A stretch of 30,985 bases of DNA from assembly GCA_937906485.1 (NCBI GenBank), contig CALCYB010000116.1, forward strand, positions 1 through 30,985, given 5' to 3'. Within the stretch, counting starts at the first letter, position 1, and each line of letters opens with the position of its first letter. The notes under the pieces are model-generated. The model did no database searches. It was given only the letters and a program-made list of their open reading frames with translations, and had not been told where the DNA came from. Below are positions 14,367 to 22,912 of this stretch, piece by piece. This DNA comes from an uncultured Rikenellaceae bacterium (GTDB lineage: Bacteria; Bacteroidota; Bacteroidia; Bacteroidales; UBA932). Both the position numbers and the translations under genes were made by a program.

Positions 14367-17273
14367 CTACATCATCTTGAAAACAGCATTCTGGACAGCA
14401 TTGTTCTTGGCCGGATTCATTTTTCCGAAGTTCAGGCTCAGATTGATCAGGAAATAGCGTCCCATCACGTTGCTGTAGGTGTCTTCGGTATATTCTGCGG
14501 AAGTGGTTCTGCGCAGGCTGCGGGTCTGGTTCAAGATATCCACGACTTGCGCAGATATGGTCCATTTCCCGATGCTCTTGCCAATACGGGCATTCCATTC
14601 AAGTTCCGGGTCGCCATAGCCGGAGGCATAACCCCGGTACATCCGATACCGGATGTCCGTTTCTATTTCCCAACCTTTCCCCGGCTGGTACAGCACATCA
14701 CCGCTCAGGGTGTGATTCCATGTATTCATGTTTGCAGTCGGGTCAAGGGTGTAGCGGGAGATGGAGTTGCGGGTAGAGAAATCCGCACTCAAACTGAGTT
14801 GGGCCAGGTTGTATTTCAGACCCACTCCGGCACTCCACCCCAAGGTGTGGGTGCGGCTTTCCTGGAAACCGCTTTCTCCGCTGTAGAATATCTCTCCGTT
14901 GCCATCCTTGCCCCAGAAGGTTGCCATAAAGGAATTATAATCAAAGGTATTGATATCTATTCCAGGCAGTTGTCCCTTGGCTTGGTAACTGAGGTTGTTG
15001 CTGTAGGAAGTGCTGGCATCGAGGTTGACCGAGAGTTTCCTGTTTTTTCCAATGGGTTGGTTGTAGGAGATGTAGAGGTTGGCGGAATAGGCGGGATCCG
15101 TGGAATTGACGGGGATGGCATAGCGGATGCCGTTTGCATCGAACCAACTGGCGTAGACGATGGGACGGATGGTGGAGGTGCCTGTCAGGTTTGTATTCAA
15201 GAAGGAGAAGGTCTCGCGGTTGTTGTAGCGGTAATTGATATTGCTCCAATGTTCGAAACGGGGTTTGAGGTAGATGTTTCCGGCTTGGATCTGAACGCGG
15301 TTGGACAAGTCCAGCGTAGGTGCGGATTGCCGGTTGCTGACCTGCTGTGAGGATCCGCTGTACCAGAAATAGAGGTTGTGGTTGTTGTTCCGGTAGGAAT
15401 AACTGACGTAAGGAGACCAGTTCATGAGCCATTCGTTGTGGCCGGATTTGCTTTCTACACCCAGGGATCGGGAATCCAGTTCGTTCAGAATCGTCTGAGC
15501 GGAGATACCGGCCTGTAGGGTGGTGGTGTCATTGCGGAACTGCAATACCAGTCGGGCTTCTTCCGACAGGTAGCGGTTATGGGAAAAGTTGGAATAGTAG
15601 GCGTTGTCCGATCCATCCGGATTCGTCGCCCGAGTGTCCTCCTGGTTCTGGCGATAACGGCTTGCGATCAGCAGTTGGATTGCCCATTTCGAGGCAATGG
15701 GCTCTACATAGGAAAGTCTGGCAGACAGATCTGTCGAGTTGGTCTTTTTGTCGTAGAGCAGGTCTTGTATCTGTGAAGAGCCAACTTCTGTCAGCTGTGA
15801 GATTTCGTGTTTGTCCTGGGTGCCTTGGGCCAAGGAGTAACTCAGCATAAGATTTAAGTTTCGCCGTGCTTTCTTGAATTTGATCCCGGTATTGGCGGCG
15901 AGCGAACTGGTGAAATAGCGGCTGTTGATACGGCTGGTGGAGTGGGACTCGTTCAGGGACAATTGGTCTTGCAGGGTCTGGGACGATTGGTTCTTGTCCA
16001 CATGATTGTCTGCCAGACGGAATAGTCCGCCCAGGTAGAGATCCCATTTCTTGTCTTTTCCTTCGGTGGATTCGATTTCAAAGGTGGCATTGATGGAATC
16101 TTCTTCTCCAAAACCTTCTTTGTCCGCATCGGTGACCAAAGGCTGGCCTTCCTGTTGGTAGGAGGTGCGGCTAGAACGGGTACGGGCATCTTTGGTTCCG
16201 TGCTTGTAGTTGGCAGAAACACTGGTTTCAAAATTCTTCAACCGCTGGGTATTGTAGTTCAACCCGGCATTGGCGGCAGTGCCGATGCCGCGCATGGAGG
16301 AATAATCGTCTTCTTCCATACCGGAAGGGCCATAGTAAATCATGAAGGCGGCAGGATCGGTGACGTTGTAGCCGTTGCCGATGAACACCAGCTGGTCTTT
16401 TTCGGTATAACCGGAGACCATGGCATTGCCGGTATAGAGCAGGCCGGGGTCCATGATCAGGTTGTCTTCGGTCTCCTGCATCAGGTCGTGTCCCAAACCG
16501 AGTTTGGCATTCCCGAACCATCCTTCGGAGTATTCTTCCTTGAGTTGGACATCCAAGACCTTTTCTTTGTCGTTGCCGGAGGAAATGCCGGTAAATTCGG
16601 CTTCCTTGGTTTCTTTGTCGATGATCTTGATCTTGTCAACGATTTTGGCCGGGAGGTTCTTCAGCGCCGCACTCGGATCATTGAAGAAGAAGGTCCGGCC
16701 TCCTACGGTGATTTTATCTACTGCCTCCCCGTTGACTGTGACCGTGCCGTCTTCGCTGACTTCCATGCCCGGCATTTTTTTCAGCAGGTCTTCAAGCATG
16801 TCGTTTTCTCCAACCCGGAAGGAGGATGCGTTGAATTCAATGGTGTCCTTTTTGAGAACAATCGGGTTCCCGGTAGCCGTTACAATCGCAGCTTCCAGCT
16901 GTTCCAGGTCCGGCTCAAGTCCGATGTTCCCCAAATCCATATCCCATCCTTCGAGTTTGTGGACTTTCCGGTAGGGCTTGTAACCGATGATTTCGGCATT
17001 GACCTGGTAGCGTCCGACAGGTACCGATTTCAACTGCACTTTGCCTTGTTCGTCAGAAAGGGCAAAGTGCGTGATGGTGGTGTCGCCATCCGGAATCAGG
17101 TACACGGAAGCCCAAGGGATGGGCTCTTTGGTAGTCTTGTCTTCCAGAGCCATTCGCACATTCAGGTTCCGGTAGTTGAGCATATCGGAGGTAATGACGA
17201 TCTGGGAGGACAGGGATTGGCCAAGAAACAGGCCGAAGAAGATCAGACCGAGAAGGCGGGTACGCAGTTTCAT
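14367..17273 (-). CDS. Outer-membrane beta-barrel protein with carboxypeptidase-regulatory-like and plug domains
   Basis: Outer-membrane protein of 968 residues, related to TonB-dependent receptors of the OMP_b-brl_3 type. The chosen ATG at 17273 gives a clean signal peptide (MKLRTRLLGLIFFGLFLGQS, cleaved near LSSQ); a TTG at 17288 is less likely. A carboxypeptidase-regulatory-like domain lies at about 30-110 (TKEPIPWASVYLIPDGDTT, SVPVGRYQVNAEIIGYK). A plug-like region follows at about 125-240 (DLLKKMPGMEVSEDGTVTVN, GRTFFFNDPSAALKNLPA, IVDKIKIIDK). The rest is strand-rich barrel, ending in a short hydrophobic/polar stretch, FKMM. There is no STN domain and no adjacent SusD, so a role in polysaccharide uptake of the Sus kind is not supported. 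It is the first gene of a two-gene unit with the lipoprotein downstream. Substrate is unknown. Confidence 0.85.
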   Translation of the reverse strand: MKLRTRLLGLIFFGLFLGQSLSSQIVITSDMLNYRNLNVRMALEDKTTKEPIPWASVYLIPDGDTTITHFALSDEQGKVQLKSVPVGRYQVNAEIIGYKPYRKVHKLEGWDMDLGNIGLEPDLEQLEAAIVTATGNPIVLKKDTIEFNASSFRVGENDMLEDLLKKMPGMEVSEDGTVTVNGEAVDKITVGGRTFFFNDPSAALKNLPAKIVDKIKIIDKETKEAEFTGISSGNDKEKVLDVQLKEEYSEGWFGNAKLGLGHDLMQETEDNLIMDPGLLYTGNAMVSGYTEKDQLVFIGNGYNVTDPAAFMIYYGPSGMEEDDYSSMRGIGTAANAGLNYNTQRLKNFETSVSANYKHGTKDARTRSSRTSYQQEGQPLVTDADKEGFGEEDSINATFEIESTEGKDKKWDLYLGGLFRLADNHVDKNQSSQTLQDQLSLNESHSTSRINSRYFTSSLAANTGIKFKKARRNLNLMLSYSLAQGTQDKHEISQLTEVGSSQIQDLLYDKKTNSTDLSARLSYVEPIASKWAIQLLIASRYRQNQEDTRATNPDGSDNAYYSNFSHNRYLSEEARLVLQFRNDTTTLQAGISAQTILNELDSRSLGVESKSGHNEWLMNWSPYVSYSYRNNNHNLYFWYSGSSQQVSNRQSAPTLDLSNRVQIQAGNIYLKPRFEHWSNINYRYNNRETFSFLNTNLTGTSTIRPIVYASWFDANGIRYAIPVNSTDPAYSANLYISYNQPIGKNRKLSVNLDASTSYSNNLSYQAKGQLPGIDINTFDYNSFMATFWGKDGNGEIFYSGESGFQESRTHTLGWSAGVGLKYNLAQLSLSADFSTRNSISRYTLDPTANMNTWNHTLSGDVLYQPGKGWEIETDIRYRMYRGYASGYGDPELEWNARIGKSIGKWTISAQVVDILNQTRSLRRTTSAEYTEDTYSNVMGRYFLINLSLNFGKMNPAKNNAVQNAVFKMM

Positions 17274-17310
17274 GTGGATGATAATCAATTAATCAAGTCT
17301 ATAATGAAGA

Positions 17311-17318
17311 CAAATATA
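17311..17318 (-). promoter_or_regulatory. Putative -7 box for the beta-barrel operon
   Basis: CAAATATA on the plus strand reads TATATTTG on the minus strand, an exact TAnnTTTG, 38 bases before the ATG at 17273. No convincing -33 element is seen. It is back to back with the dapF promoter. Confidence 0.5.
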
Positions 17319-17360
17319 AACAAATATTATGCAAGAATGATGTGGTCTGTCTGTTTTTTG

Positions 17361-17368
17361 TATTTTTG
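17361..17368 (+). promoter_or_regulatory. Putative -7 box for dapF
   Basis: TATTTTTG matches TAnnTTTG, 18 bases before the ATG at 17387. No -33 match was found at the expected distance. Confidence 0.5.
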
Positions 17369-17386
17369 TGCGATAATAGGAAGAAT

Positions 17387-18214
17387 ATGATGCGTTTTTA
17401 TAAATATCAAGGTGCCGGCAACGATTTCCTGGTTGCGGACAACCGTCAAGGACTCTATTCCTTGACCAAAGATCAGGTGGCTGGCTTGTGTGATCGCCGA
17501 TATGGCTTTGGGGCAGACGGGTTGATGTTGCTGGAGAGAAGTCAGGTGGCAGATTTTAAAATGGTCTTTTATAACCCGGATGGAACGGGAGGCATGATGT
17601 GTGGCAATGGCGGACGTTGCATGGTGGCCTTTGCTGCGTTTTTGGGCTATCGTTCTTTCAATTTTGAGGCTCCTGACGGTCTGCACCAGGCCGTGATTCT
17701 GGCCACTGACGAGCAGCAGACCCGGATGACCGTCCGTTTGAAGATGACGGATGTCCGTGTGGCGGAGGTACTTTCCGACGGGGACTGGTTCGTGCATACC
17801 GGGGCCCGCCACCGGGTGCGTTTTGTGGAAAGTGGTCTGGCGTCTTTGGAGGTGGACCGTGAAGGTCGGAGATTGCGTCATGATCCCTGCTTGCAGCCCG
17901 AGGGGACCAACGTCAATTTTGTCCAGATGGCCGGTGATGGCCGTCTGCAGGTAAGAACCTTTGAAAAAGGGGTGGAAGCCGAGACCTATGCTTGTGGAAC
18001 CGGCATTGTGGCCTCTTGCCTGGCCGCCCATTGGTCCGGACGTGTTCCGGGACAGCCGGGTGAGCGCATCAGTTTGCATGTCCAGGCCTTGCGCGATGAG
18101 TTGCAGGTGGATTTTGTTCCGGTATCCGGAGAGGCAGACCGGATGGCCAAGGACATCTGGCTGACCGGTCCTGCCGTTCAGGTCGGGGAAGTTATCGCAA
18201 CCAGTCTTCCATAG
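17387..18214 (+). CDS. dapF: Diaminopimelate epimerase
   Basis: Converts LL-diaminopimelate to meso-diaminopimelate, the peptidoglycan cross-linking residue and lysine precursor. The 275-residue protein has both catalytic cysteines: Cys72 in GMMCGNGGRC and Cys203 in TYACGTGIVAS. N-terminal YQGAGNDFL, FGADGLM and NPDGT are also typical. The start is ATG 17387, the first Met of MMRFYKYQGAGNDF; the ORF open upstream lacks a sensible start. It is on the opposite strand from the rest of the DAP genes, and its 3' end overlaps the 3' end of dapD by 23 bases. Antisense transcription across the two ends is likely since no terminator separates them. Confidence 0.95.
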   Translation: MMRFYKYQGAGNDFLVADNRQGLYSLTKDQVAGLCDRRYGFGADGLMLLERSQVADFKMVFYNPDGTGGMMCGNGGRCMVAFAAFLGYRSFNFEAPDGLHQAVILATDEQQTRMTVRLKMTDVRVAEVLSDGDWFVHTGARHRVRFVESGLASLEVDREGRRLRHDPCLQPEGTNVNFVQMAGDGRLQVRTFEKGVEAETYACGTGIVASCLAAHWSGRVPGQPGERISLHVQALRDELQVDFVPVSGEADRMAKDIWLTGPAVQVGEVIATSLP

Positions 18215-18965
18215 TCAGTGCCTGATCCGTCTTCCCGTCCCGGTATTTGATGATGACCGGGGTGTAGAGCTGGATGCCGTCTTCGCTTCCTTTTCCGTGG
18301 CGGATCGGGCGGCTGCCGGCCACCACCACCGCATACGGGGGGATCTTCAGACAGCCCTGGTCATCGGCACGCAGCAGTTCTCCGGTGGTTGCGTCGTACA
18401 CGGCTGTGGAGCCGTTGAGGATAACGCCGGTTGCAATGACGGCACCTTTTTGGACGTGCACCCCCTCGAAAATGCCGGCATTCCCTCCAACGAATACCTC
18501 GTCTTCCAGAATGACCGGACGGGCACCAACCGGCTCCAGTCCCCCGCCGATCTGGGCTCCGGCAGACAGGTGGACCCGTTTGCCGATCTGGGCACAGGAA
18601 CCGACCAGGGCATGGGAGTCAATCAAGGTGCCACTGTCCACATAAGCCCCGACATTGATGTAGGCCGGAGGCATGACGATGACCCCGGGTGCCAGGTAGG
18701 CGCCCCGTCGGATGCTGGTTCCTCCAGGTACAATGCGGACCTGGTCGTTTTCAGTAAACTTGCGGACCGGAAAGGTGTCTTTGTCCCAAAAACTGAAGCC
18801 GCCCTGGCTCATGTCCTGCAGGACGCCGTGCTTGAAACCGGCCAGGATGGCCGTCTTGATCTCAGAATGGACGGTCCATTGGCCGTCAATGGGCTCAGCA
18901 ACGCGGATCTGGCCGCGTTCCAACGCTTCACAGATTTCGTAAAAATGGGCTAATTCGGGATGCAT
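18192..18965 (-). CDS. dapD: 2,3,4,5-tetrahydropyridine-2,6-dicarboxylate N-succinyltransferase
   Basis: Transfers succinyl from succinyl-CoA to tetrahydrodipicolinate (as its ring-opened form), the step that commits the pathway to the succinylase branch. The 257-residue protein has a helical N-terminal part and a left-handed beta-helix of hexapeptide repeats (about 85-200). Diagnostic stretches are VRIVPGGTSIRRGAYLAPG, MPPAYINVGAYVDSGTLID, IGGGLEPVGARP and FVGGNAGIFEGV. It is the last gene of the six-gene operon, starting 3 bases after the dapA stop. Its presence argues against this organism relying only on the DapL aminotransferase route found in many Bacteroides, though DapL elsewhere in the genome cannot be excluded. 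Confidence 0.95.
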   Translation of the reverse strand: MHPELAHFYEICEALERGQIRVAEPIDGQWTVHSEIKTAILAGFKHGVLQDMSQGGFSFWDKDTFPVRKFTENDQVRIVPGGTSIRRGAYLAPGVIVMPPAYINVGAYVDSGTLIDSHALVGSCAQIGKRVHLSAGAQIGGGLEPVGARPVILEDEVFVGGNAGIFEGVHVQKGAVIATGVILNGSTAVYDATTGELLRADDQGCLKIPPYAVVVAGSRPIRHGKGSEDGIQLYTPVIIKYRDGKTDQALTMEDWLR

Positions 18966-18968
18966 GAT

Positions 18969-19856
18969 TTAGGACAAGTCTTGAAGGTGAGATAATGTGG
19001 ACTGGAGGATCTGCTGGGTATTGGCCGTTGCCGGGGTCAAGGGCAGACGCAATTCGTTGTGTATCCAACCCAGTTGTGCCAGTGCCGCTTTGACGGGAAT
19101 CGGATTGCTTTCCAGGAAACAATGTTTGAAAAGCGGCAGCAGCCGCAGGTGGAGTTTCCGTGCCGCTTCTACCTGGTGGTTCATCAGCAGTTCGCACAGC
19201 TTGCTCATCAGTTGGGGAACCAGGTTGGAGGCGACGCTGATTACCCCGTCGGCTCCGCTGCACATCAAGGAGAAGGTTTCGTCATCGTTGCCGCTCAGGA
19301 CACTGAAGCCCTCGGGTGCGTGACGGATGATTTCGCAGATCTGCGCATAGTTGCCGGAGGCTTCCTTGATGCCGGCGATGTTCGGCAATTCGGCCAGTCG
19401 CAGGGTGGTTTCCGGGAGCAGGTTGACTCCGGTTCTGCCCGGGACATTGTAGAGTACAATGGGTTTTTCTGTGGATTCGGACAGGATGCGGAAATGTTCC
19501 CACAGGCCTTCCTGGGTGGGCTTGTTGTAATACGGGGTGACCAGCAGAAAACCGTCGGCCGGGCTGTTCCGGAGCCGGAGCAGGTTTTCACGGGTTGTGG
19601 CCGTGGCATTGGTGCCGGCCCCCACCAGCAGCGGGGTGGACGGCGCTTCTTGCCGGACAATCTCCAGGATGCGGAGTTTCTCGTCCCAAGTCAGACAAGG
19701 GGTTTCTGCGGTAGTTCCCAGGGGAACCAGGAAATGGATGCCGGCATCAAGTTGGCGATGGACCAGCTTGCGCAGTGCCTCCTGATCCAGTTCTTGCTGA
19801 TGGAAGGGGGTGACCAAAGCGGTCCCGCATCCGGACCATAGTTTTCGGGTATTCAT
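18969..19856 (-). CDS. dapA: 4-hydroxy-tetrahydrodipicolinate synthase
   Basis: Condenses aspartate semialdehyde with pyruvate, the first step specific to DAP and lysine. The TIM-barrel protein has 295 residues, the usual length. Active-site features are the GTTAET segment (Thr48/Thr49), Tyr136 in YNVPGRTG and the Schiff-base Lys164 in AGIKEASGN. It overlaps dapB by four bases (ATGA), so translation is probably coupled. Lysine feedback sensitivity cannot be read reliably from sequence. Confidence 0.95.
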   Translation of the reverse strand: MNTRKLWSGCGTALVTPFHQQELDQEALRKLVHRQLDAGIHFLVPLGTTAETPCLTWDEKLRILEIVRQEAPSTPLLVGAGTNATATTRENLLRLRNSPADGFLLVTPYYNKPTQEGLWEHFRILSESTEKPIVLYNVPGRTGVNLLPETTLRLAELPNIAGIKEASGNYAQICEIIRHAPEGFSVLSGNDDETFSLMCSGADGVISVASNLVPQLMSKLCELLMNHQVEAARKLHLRLLPLFKHCFLESNPIPVKAALAQLGWIHNELRLPLTPATANTQQILQSTLSHLQDLS

Positions 19857-20536
19857 GGTGTAGGGGGATTTTTGAATAATAAGGAATCAAAGGTATGGAT
19901 GCCTTTCAGGTGAGGAATTTGTCGGGCTGCCCAAAGTGCGCCTTCAGCAAATCCTTTCCGGGAGAAGGCTTCGTGTGTGAGGGTGATTCGGTCCGATTCG
20001 CTGGTAAAAGACAGGCAGTGGGTGCCGGGGGTCTCGGCCAGACGGACAGAGGTGACGGGAACGGATTGCATCAACGACTCTTCGATCAGATGAGCCAGGG
20101 TTTTTGCCGTACCACTGGGTGCATCCAATTTATGGATGTGGTGTGTTTCGGTGATGGAAGGCTGGTAGCCGCCGGTCTTTTTCAGCTGTTGGCAGAGCCG
20201 ATGGGTAATCTCGTACAGGAGGTTGACCCCAATGGAGAAATTGGCGGCGTAGATCAAGGGGGTGTCTGTCTGGCGGAAGGCCTCAAAGACTTCGTCGCGG
20301 ATCTCGTCCCAGCCGGTGGTGCCGACGACCACGCCTTGGAAGTGCCGGGCCAAATAACGGTAGTTGTCCCGAAAAGCGGAGGGTGTGGAGAAGTCGATGC
20401 AGACCGCTTGTGCGGCCAGTTCCTTGGGGACTGACCGGATATCGTTGGAGCTCGCAAGGCAGGTTATGTCCTGCGAACGGGCCATTTCTTCAATGGCATG
20501 GCCCATTTTTCCGTAACCGCTAATGATGATGTTCAT
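19853..20536 (-). CDS. dapB: 4-hydroxy-tetrahydrodipicolinate reductase
   Basis: Reduces hydroxy-tetrahydrodipicolinate with NAD(P)H. The 227-residue protein begins with the Rossmann motif GYGKMG and carries the diagnostic substrate and catalytic stretch ETHHIHKLDAPSGTA; VGTTGWDE is also typical. ATG 20536 is preferred to the TTG at 20542 because it gives the normal start MNIIISGYGKMG. It is slightly shorter than the E. coli enzyme (273), as is common outside Proteobacteria. It overlaps the end of lysC by 17 bases and dapA by four. Confidence 0.93.
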   Translation of the reverse strand: MNIIISGYGKMGHAIEEMARSQDITCLASSNDIRSVPKELAAQAVCIDFSTPSAFRDNYRYLARHFQGVVVGTTGWDEIRDEVFEAFRQTDTPLIYAANFSIGVNLLYEITHRLCQQLKKTGGYQPSITETHHIHKLDAPSGTAKTLAHLIEESLMQSVPVTSVRLAETPGTHCLSFTSESDRITLTHEAFSRKGFAEGALWAARQIPHLKGIHTFDSLLFKNPPTP

Positions 20537-21902
20537 GGGCAAAGAGGGTTTGGTGCAGTTGGTTCATCAAGGGGGAGAGCCGATGCCGGTCAATGACCAG
20601 GCTGAGGTTGTTGAGTCCCGCCCCTTGTGAGATCATGTAGATTTTTTCATTGCGCAGGCATTCGAAGAGCTTGGGGTAAAGGTCCGGTGTCCGGGCCATT
20701 CTTTTTCCGACCAGGGATACCTGGCTTTTGTCGGTTTCCACAAATACCGTAGCGAACGAGGAGAGTGCTTCAATGAGCAGATCGGTGTCTTCCTCTGCCG
20801 GCACAGAGACGGAGATGCTCGCCTGGGAGGTGCTGATCAGATCGATTGGAAGGTGGTGGGTGCTGAACAAGTCAAATACCCGGCTCAAAAAGCCGCTGGC
20901 GTTGATCATTCTGGAAGAGAAGATGTTGATGATCTGGACGTGTTCCTTGCAGGAGAGTGATTTGATGCCTTCGGGAATGTCCTGGTCCCGCAGGATGCGG
21001 GTGCCAGGTGCCTCGGGCTGGCGGGAGTTGAGTACCGAGATCGGTATGTTTTTGAGCACGGCCGGTTCAATGGTGGAAGGATGTAGCACCTTCGCTCCGA
21101 AGTGGGCCATCTCTGCCGCCTCTTCAAAGGATATCAGGGGAAGGCTGCGGGTGTCGGCCACTTTACGGGGATCGGCAGTATGGACTCCGTTCACATCGGT
21201 CCAGATCTCAATCTCCTGGGCATTGACCGCCATGCCGAGTATGGATGCGGTGTAGTCAGAACCGCCCCGGCCCAGTACGGTCGGGATGCCGGATTCCGTA
21301 GCAGAAACAAAACCTTGGGTGATCAGGGCTTGAGCCGGTGCTTCATCCAGCAGGTATTGTGCCTGTCGGATGATTTGCGGGGCAATTTCACTGATGCGGG
21401 GCAGATCCGGTTCCCCTTTGAGGTGATTGTGGTCGGTGAGAATGATTTTTCTGGCATCCAGCAGGTGGGTGCGGATCCCCCGGGCGTTGAGCGCGCAGCC
21501 GATCAGGTTGGAGGAGAGGTATTCCCCGGTGGCGATGATGCGTGCCCGGCTGCGGTCCGAGAGTTCTTCCAGGTCGCAGATGACCTCTACCAGCTTTTTG
21601 AGCTGGTTGCACAATTGGTCTATTTTCTGGCAGGCCTCGGCATGTAGCGGGTTTTCTACGGGAATCAGCCCGTCGGCAACGTGTTTGTGCCGTTCGCGCA
21701 GGTGTTCCACCAGCAGCAGCGCTTCTTTGGCCTGGCAGTGTTCGGTGTAATCACAGATTTTGTAGAGGGTATCGGTTACTTTGGACAAAGCCGATACCAC
21801 AATCAGGGGTTCTTTGTTCAATCGGTCTTCAACAATACTCATCATTCGGCAGATGGCTTGGGCGTCGGCAACGGAGGTGCCTCCGAATTTAAGGATAATC
21901 AT
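20520..21902 (-). CDS. lysC: Aspartate kinase, monofunctional
   Basis: Phosphorylates aspartate, the first step of the aspartate family pathway. The 460-residue protein has the kinase domain (about 1-295) with KFGGTSV at 5-11, ATGEYLSS and LGRGGSDYTASI, and two C-terminal ACT domains (about 310-455; INIFSSRMINASGFLSRVF and the final GAGLNNLSLV). Length and architecture match the E. coli LysC class rather than the fused kinase-homoserine dehydrogenase. ACT domains suggest feedback inhibition by an amino acid, plausibly lysine given the operon. It overlaps asd by four bases (ATGA) upstream and dapB by 17 bases downstream. Confidence 0.93.
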   Translation of the reverse strand: MIILKFGGTSVADAQAICRMMSIVEDRLNKEPLIVVSALSKVTDTLYKICDYTEHCQAKEALLLVEHLRERHKHVADGLIPVENPLHAEACQKIDQLCNQLKKLVEVICDLEELSDRSRARIIATGEYLSSNLIGCALNARGIRTHLLDARKIILTDHNHLKGEPDLPRISEIAPQIIRQAQYLLDEAPAQALITQGFVSATESGIPTVLGRGGSDYTASILGMAVNAQEIEIWTDVNGVHTADPRKVADTRSLPLISFEEAAEMAHFGAKVLHPSTIEPAVLKNIPISVLNSRQPEAPGTRILRDQDIPEGIKSLSCKEHVQIINIFSSRMINASGFLSRVFDLFSTHHLPIDLISTSQASISVSVPAEEDTDLLIEALSSFATVFVETDKSQVSLVGKRMARTPDLYPKLFECLRNEKIYMISQGAGLNNLSLVIDRHRLSPLMNQLHQTLFAHEHHH

Positions 21903-22912
21903 AACTTGTTAAACAGGAGCCATTCGGCATTGAGGATCGAGGCACCGGCTGCTCCCCGGATGGTGTTGTGCCCCAAGGCGGTGAATTTCCAGTCAAAGAT
22001 CGTGCAGGGACGAAGGCGTCCGATGCTCACGGTCATGCCGCCGCCGGTATGGACGTCCAGCCGGGGTTGGGGACGGTTGTCCCCGGGCAGGTACTGTACC
22101 ACGGGCAGAGGGGATGAAGGTAACCCCAAATGGGGGTAGCCGGTGGCAAAGGCATCCAGCAGAGCGTCAAACGTCGCTGGCTGTCGTGTCTTGACGGACA
22201 GACAGATGCTGTGCCCGTCCATCACCGGAACGCGGTTGCAGGTGGCGGAGATTTCGAAACTGCGGGTTCCCAGAATCTTGAAAATTTCGGATTCCATCTT
22301 TTCTTCTTCTCCGGCAATGAATGGCAAGGTGTTCCCCAGAATGTCCAGGGTGGGAATGCCTGGGTAGCCGGCACCGGAAGTGGCTTGCAGGGTCGTGACC
22401 ATGACTTTGTCCAGACCGAATTTGCGGTAGATGGGGTACAGGGCGAGTGCGGTTACAATTGTGGAACAGTTGGGATTGGTGACGATACCACCGCCAGAGC
22501 GCTGGTAAGTGGGTTGGTTGCGGAGCAGGTGGATCTGTGAGCCGTTTATTTCCGGGATGATCAGGGGAACATCCGGATCCATCCGGTGGTTGCGGGCATT
22601 GCTGATGACCAGGTGTCCCCTTCGGGCATAGGCCGTTTCCACTTCTCCGGCCACTGCTGCATCCAGTCCTGAAAACAGGATGCGTGCATGCAGGTGGTCT
22701 TCGGGGGTGCGGATGACCATTCCTTCCACACCGGGCGGCATCGGCTCCGGCTGGTTCCAGCAGCCACGAGCGGCATAAGTCTGACCGGCAGATTGTTGCG
22801 AAGCGACCAGTTCGCTGATCTCAAACCAAGGGTGCTGGGCCAGCAAACTGATCAGTTTTTGTCCTACGGCGCCGGTACAGCCCAGGACGGCAACGGGTAT
22901 GCGTTGATTCAT
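21899..22912 (-). CDS. asd: Aspartate-semialdehyde dehydrogenase, archaeal/fungal-type
   Basis: Reduces aspartyl phosphate to aspartate semialdehyde with NADPH. The 337-residue protein has the N-terminal Rossmann motif LGCTGAVGQK, the catalytic Cys149 in TNPNCSTIVTAL and the active-site His234 in NRVPVMDGHS. The stretches HPWFEISELVASQQSAGQ and GGMTVSIGRLRP match the archaeal and yeast (Hom2-like) subfamily rather than the E. coli-like form, judged by eye. Four-base ATGA overlaps link it to both neighbours: upstream M20 gene and downstream lysC. It supplies dapA directly. Confidence 0.92.
   Translation of the reverse strand: MNQRIPVAVLGCTGAVGQKLISLLAQHPWFEISELVASQQSAGQTYAARGCWNQPEPMPPGVEGMVIRTPEDHLHARILFSGLDAAVAGEVETAYARRGHLVISNARNHRMDPDVPLIIPEINGSQIHLLRNQPTYQRSGGGIVTNPNCSTIVTALALYPIYRKFGLDKVMVTTLQATSGAGYPGIPTLDILGNTLPFIAGEEEKMESEIFKILGTRSFEISATCNRVPVMDGHSICLSVKTRQPATFDALLDAFATGYPHLGLPSSPLPVVQYLPGDNRPQPRLDVHTGGGMTVSIGRLRPCTIFDWKFTALGHNTIRGAAGASILNAEWLLFNKL

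Noticed and set aside
14166..15350. 394-codon plus-strand frame opposite the lipoprotein and barrel genes
   Set aside because: It spans two genes of the opposite strand and their intergenic gap, with no recognisable domain.
14367..17273. SusC-type transporter of a polysaccharide utilisation locus
   Set aside because: There is no SusD homologue or carbohydrate-active enzyme nearby, and the plug and barrel resemble the OMP_b-brl_3 type.
16155..17390. 411-codon frame on the plus strand opposite the beta-barrel gene
   Set aside because: It lies antisense to a clear outer-membrane protein, has Val/Gly/Phe-rich shadow composition and no start context. The minus-strand frame has signal peptide and domains.
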